Below, piece by piece: positions 62,106 to 64,000 of a stretch of 64,000 nucleotides of DNA. Positions within the stretch are counted from its first letter, which is position 1. Each line of letters begins with the position of its first letter. The translations under genes were made by a program, and so were the position numbers. Source of the DNA: Actinomyces oris (GTDB taxonomy: Bacteria > Actinomycetota > Actinomycetes > Actinomycetales > Actinomycetaceae); contig NZ_MSKS01000009.1 of NCBI RefSeq assembly GCF_001937445.1, positions 1 to 64,000 on the forward strand, in the 5' to 3' direction. The notes under the pieces are model-generated. The model was given only the letters and a program-made list of their open reading frames with translations. It was not told the DNA's origin and searched no databases.

Positions 62106-64000
62106 TCAGGCCTGGATCTGCTCGGCGACGGCGCGCAGCGCCTCGTCCAGAGCATCTGGGTTCTGACCGCCCCCCTGGGCCAGGTCGTCCTTGCCGCCAC
62201 CACCGCCGCCCAGCACCTGAGCGGCGGTGCGCACGAGGGCCCCGGCGCGTATGCCCTGGTCGCGGGCACCGGCATTGGTGGCCACCACCACGACCGGACG
62301 CGAGCCCACGACCGCGCCGGCGGCGACAACGGCCGGCTCGGCATCACCGAGCCGGCTGCGGGCGTCGAGGACCAGCGAGCGTACGGCGTCGGCCGAGCCG
62401 ACGGTCCCGAGGTCGGCCGAGGCAAGACGGACGTCACCCAGCCGGACGGCCTCTGAGACGATTCCGGCGGTGCGTGCGGACAGCGCTGCCTGTTCAGCGG
62501 CGGCCAGGCGCTTCTCGGCGTTCTTCAGGCGCGTCATGAGGCTCTCAACGCGCTCGGGCAGGTCGTCGGGACGGCCCCCGACCATGGTGGACAGCTGGGA
62601 GACCAGGGCGTGCTCCTTGGCCTGGTAGCCGTAGGCGCCCTCGCCGACGAGGGCGTCAATGCGGCGCACCCCCGAACCGATCGAGGACTCGCCCAGCACC
62701 GCGATGCGGCCGATGTGGCCGGTGCTGGGGACGTGGGTGCCGGCGCACAGCTCCTTGGACCAGTCACCCCCGATGGAGACGACGCGCACCTTCTTGCCGT
62801 ACTTCTCCCCGAACAGGGCCATAGCGCCCGCGGCGCGGGCGGCGTCAATGTCCATGACCTCGTCGGTGACGGCCAGGTCCTCCGACAGCCTGGCGTTGAC
62901 CCGTTCCTCAATGCCGGAGATCTGGTCCGAGGCCAGGGCGGAGCCATGGCGGAAGTCGAAACGCATGCGGGAGGGGGAGTTCTCGCTGCCTGCCTGGGTG
63001 GCGTTGTCGGAGACGATCTCGTGAAGCGCCTTGTGCACCATGTGGGTGGAGGTGTGGGCACGTGCGATCGCCAGACGGCGCGCCGAGTCGATCTGGGCGA
63101 AGGCCTTCTCCCCCACCGCGATCGTGCCCTCGGTCAGGGTGCCGCGGTGGACATGCAGCCCCTTGACGGGGGCCTGGACGTCGTTGACCTCGACGGTGCC
63201 GCCGTCGGCCAGTCGGATCGTACCCTGGTCGGCGAGCTGACCGCCCATCTCGGCATAGAAGGGGGTGCGGTCCAGGACGACCTCGACCTCGGCCGGGGCG
63301 GTGACGACGCTCTGCGGGACGCCGTCGACGAGGATCCCGGCGACGGTGGCATCGGCGGAGGACTCGGTGTAGCCCAGGAAGGTCGAGCCGCCGCCCATCT
63401 CCTTCTCCAGCTCGCGGAAGACGCGGATATCGGCGTGCCCGGTCTTCTTGGCGCGCGCGTCGGCCCGAGCGCGCTCCTTCTGCTCGTTCATGAGGCTGCG
63501 GAAGGCGCTCTCATCGACGTCGACCCCTTGCTCGGCCGCCATCTCCAGGGTGAGGTCGATGGGGAAGCCGTAGGTGTCGTGCAGCTCGAAGGCGCTCTTG
63601 CCCGACACCAGCGGGCGCCCGGAGCGTCCCGCCTCCTTCTTGGCCGAGGCCACCGCGGTGTCCAGGATCGTGGTGCCGGCTGCCAGGGTTCGACGGAAGG
63701 CGTCCTCCTCGCCGTAGGCCACCTCGGAGATGGTGCTCCAGCCGGCCTCCAGCTCGGGATAGGAGGCCTTCATGGCGTCCTTCGAGACAGTCAGCAGAGT
63801 GGGCATGGCGGCCTCGTCGAAGCCGAGCAGACGCATGGAGCGCACGGCCCTGCGGATGAGTCGGCGCAGGACGTAGCCGCGGCCGTCGTTGCCGGGACGC
63901 ACGCCGTCGCAGATGAGCATGAGGGCGGAGCGCACGTGATCGGCGACGACCCGCATGCGCACGTCGTCGTGGTAGGCCTCGCCCGCCTCGGGGCCGGCCG
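62106..64000 (-). CDS. alaS: Alanyl-tRNA synthetase, 5' end outside the window
   Basis: Charges tRNA-Ala and edits misacylated Ser/Gly. The visible part (~630 residues) begins in the aminoacylation core (DDVRMRVVADHVRSALML) and continues through RLIRRAVRSMRLLG, the editing domain with HTSTHMVHKAL and LCAGTHVPSTGHIG (metal-binding His/Cys/His), a coiled-coil segment and the C-Ala domain ending GGGGGGKDDLAQGGGQNPDALDE. The catalytic N-terminal ~250 residues lie beyond position 64000. It precedes ruvX and mltG, the conserved actinobacterial order. Confidence 0.96.
   Translation of the reverse strand, partial: AGPEAGEAYHDDVRMRVVADHVRSALMLICDGVRPGNDGRGYVLRRLIRRAVRSMRLLGFDEAAMPTLLTVSKDAMKASYPELEAGWSTISEVAYGEEDAFRRTLAAGTTILDTAVASAKKEAGRSGRPLVSGKSAFELHDTYGFPIDLTLEMAAEQGVDVDESAFRSLMNEQKERARADARAKKTGHADIRVFRELEKEMGGGSTFLGYTESSADATVAGILVDGVPQSVVTAPAEVEVVLDRTPFYAEMGGQLADQGTIRLADGGTVEVNDVQAPVKGLHVHRGTLTEGTIAVGEKAFAQIDSARRLAIARAHTSTHMVHKALHEIVSDNATQAGSENSPSRMRFDFRHGSALASDQISGIEERVNARLSEDLAVTDEVMDIDAARAAGAMALFGEKYGKKVRVVSIGGDWSKELCAGTHVPSTGHIGRIAVLGESSIGSGVRRIDALVGEGAYGYQAKEHALVSQLSTMVGGRPDDLPERVESLMTRLKNAEKRLAAAEQAALSARTAGIVSEAVRLGDVRLASADLGTVGSADAVRSLVLDARSRLGDAEPAVVAAGAVVGSRPVVVVATNAGARDQGIRAGALVRTAAQVLGGGGGGKDDLAQGGGQNPDALDEALRAVAEQIQA

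Noticed and set aside
1-64000. CRISPR arrays, tRNA or rRNA genes, insertion sequences, prophage
   Set aside because: No spaced direct repeats, no tRNA cloverleaf with a GTTCRA T-arm, no transposase or integrase-like frame was found by reading. A covariance-model scan could not be run.

Overview
The window comes from a high-GC Gram-positive actinobacterium. A fungal/mycobacterial-style single-chain fatty acid synthase, an mIHF gene, an actinobacterial PriA without helicase motifs and the chromosomal order alaS-ruvX-mltG-aro-efp-nusB-pyr-mihF-gmk-rpoZ-coaBC-metK-priA-fmt-rsmB-rpe all support this. The arginine deiminase operon and the general protein signature suggest a host-associated Actinomyces-type organism (inference; no marker RNA gene is present). 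It is a chromosomal segment, mostly housekeeping. No tRNA, rRNA, CRISPR array, insertion sequence or phage gene was seen.

Layout. 1-720 has no convincing gene. 721-1888 holds hisE-hisG (+), converging on a DHA2 drug-efflux gene that diverges from a MerR regulator (1865-4232). 4267-6650 (-) is a riboflavin-uptake unit: an FMN riboswitch, an ABC permease broken by a one-base frameshift, and an NMT1-type lipoprotein. Glycerate kinase and PutP follow (6725-9404). 9638-23365 (-) is the fatty acid block: AcpS, the 3150-residue FAS-I, and the acyl-CoA carboxylase beta and alpha subunits. 23755-27814 (-) holds rpe, rsmB, fmt and a HAD hydrolase. 28141-36315 (+) is an accessory arginine island: arcA-arcB-arcC, an arginine:glycine-amidinotransferase-like enzyme, a DMT (EamA) transporter, an MHS transporter and a TetR regulator. 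36362-43617 (-) holds priA, metK, coaBC, rpoZ, gmk, mihF and pyrF. 43614-51164 (-) completes the pyrimidine operon (pyrR-pyrB-pyrC-carA-carB-pyrF), almost every junction being an overlap, with a PyrR-binding-like sequence in its leader. 51556-54385 interrupts the usual nusB-pyrR linkage with a secreted GH16 hydrolase and a tandemly duplicated membrane-protein gene that carries a nusB relic. 54399-62065 (-) holds nusB, efp, a degenerate shikimate-kinase-like gene, an AroK-AroB fusion, aroC, aroE, mltG and ruvX. alaS (-) runs off the right edge.

How the parts fit. The acc genes make malonyl-CoA for FAS-I, which AcpS activates. PyrR probably senses UMP and controls the pyr operon at the RNA level. 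The FMN riboswitch makes a riboflavin role for the ABC genes likely, and they lie where many actinobacteria keep riboflavin biosynthesis genes. The most interesting unit is the arginine island, which couples arginine deimination and ATP formation with a guanidino-group transferase and two transporters. It could be a pathway in which ornithine acts as a recycling carrier for guanidino compounds (hypothesis).
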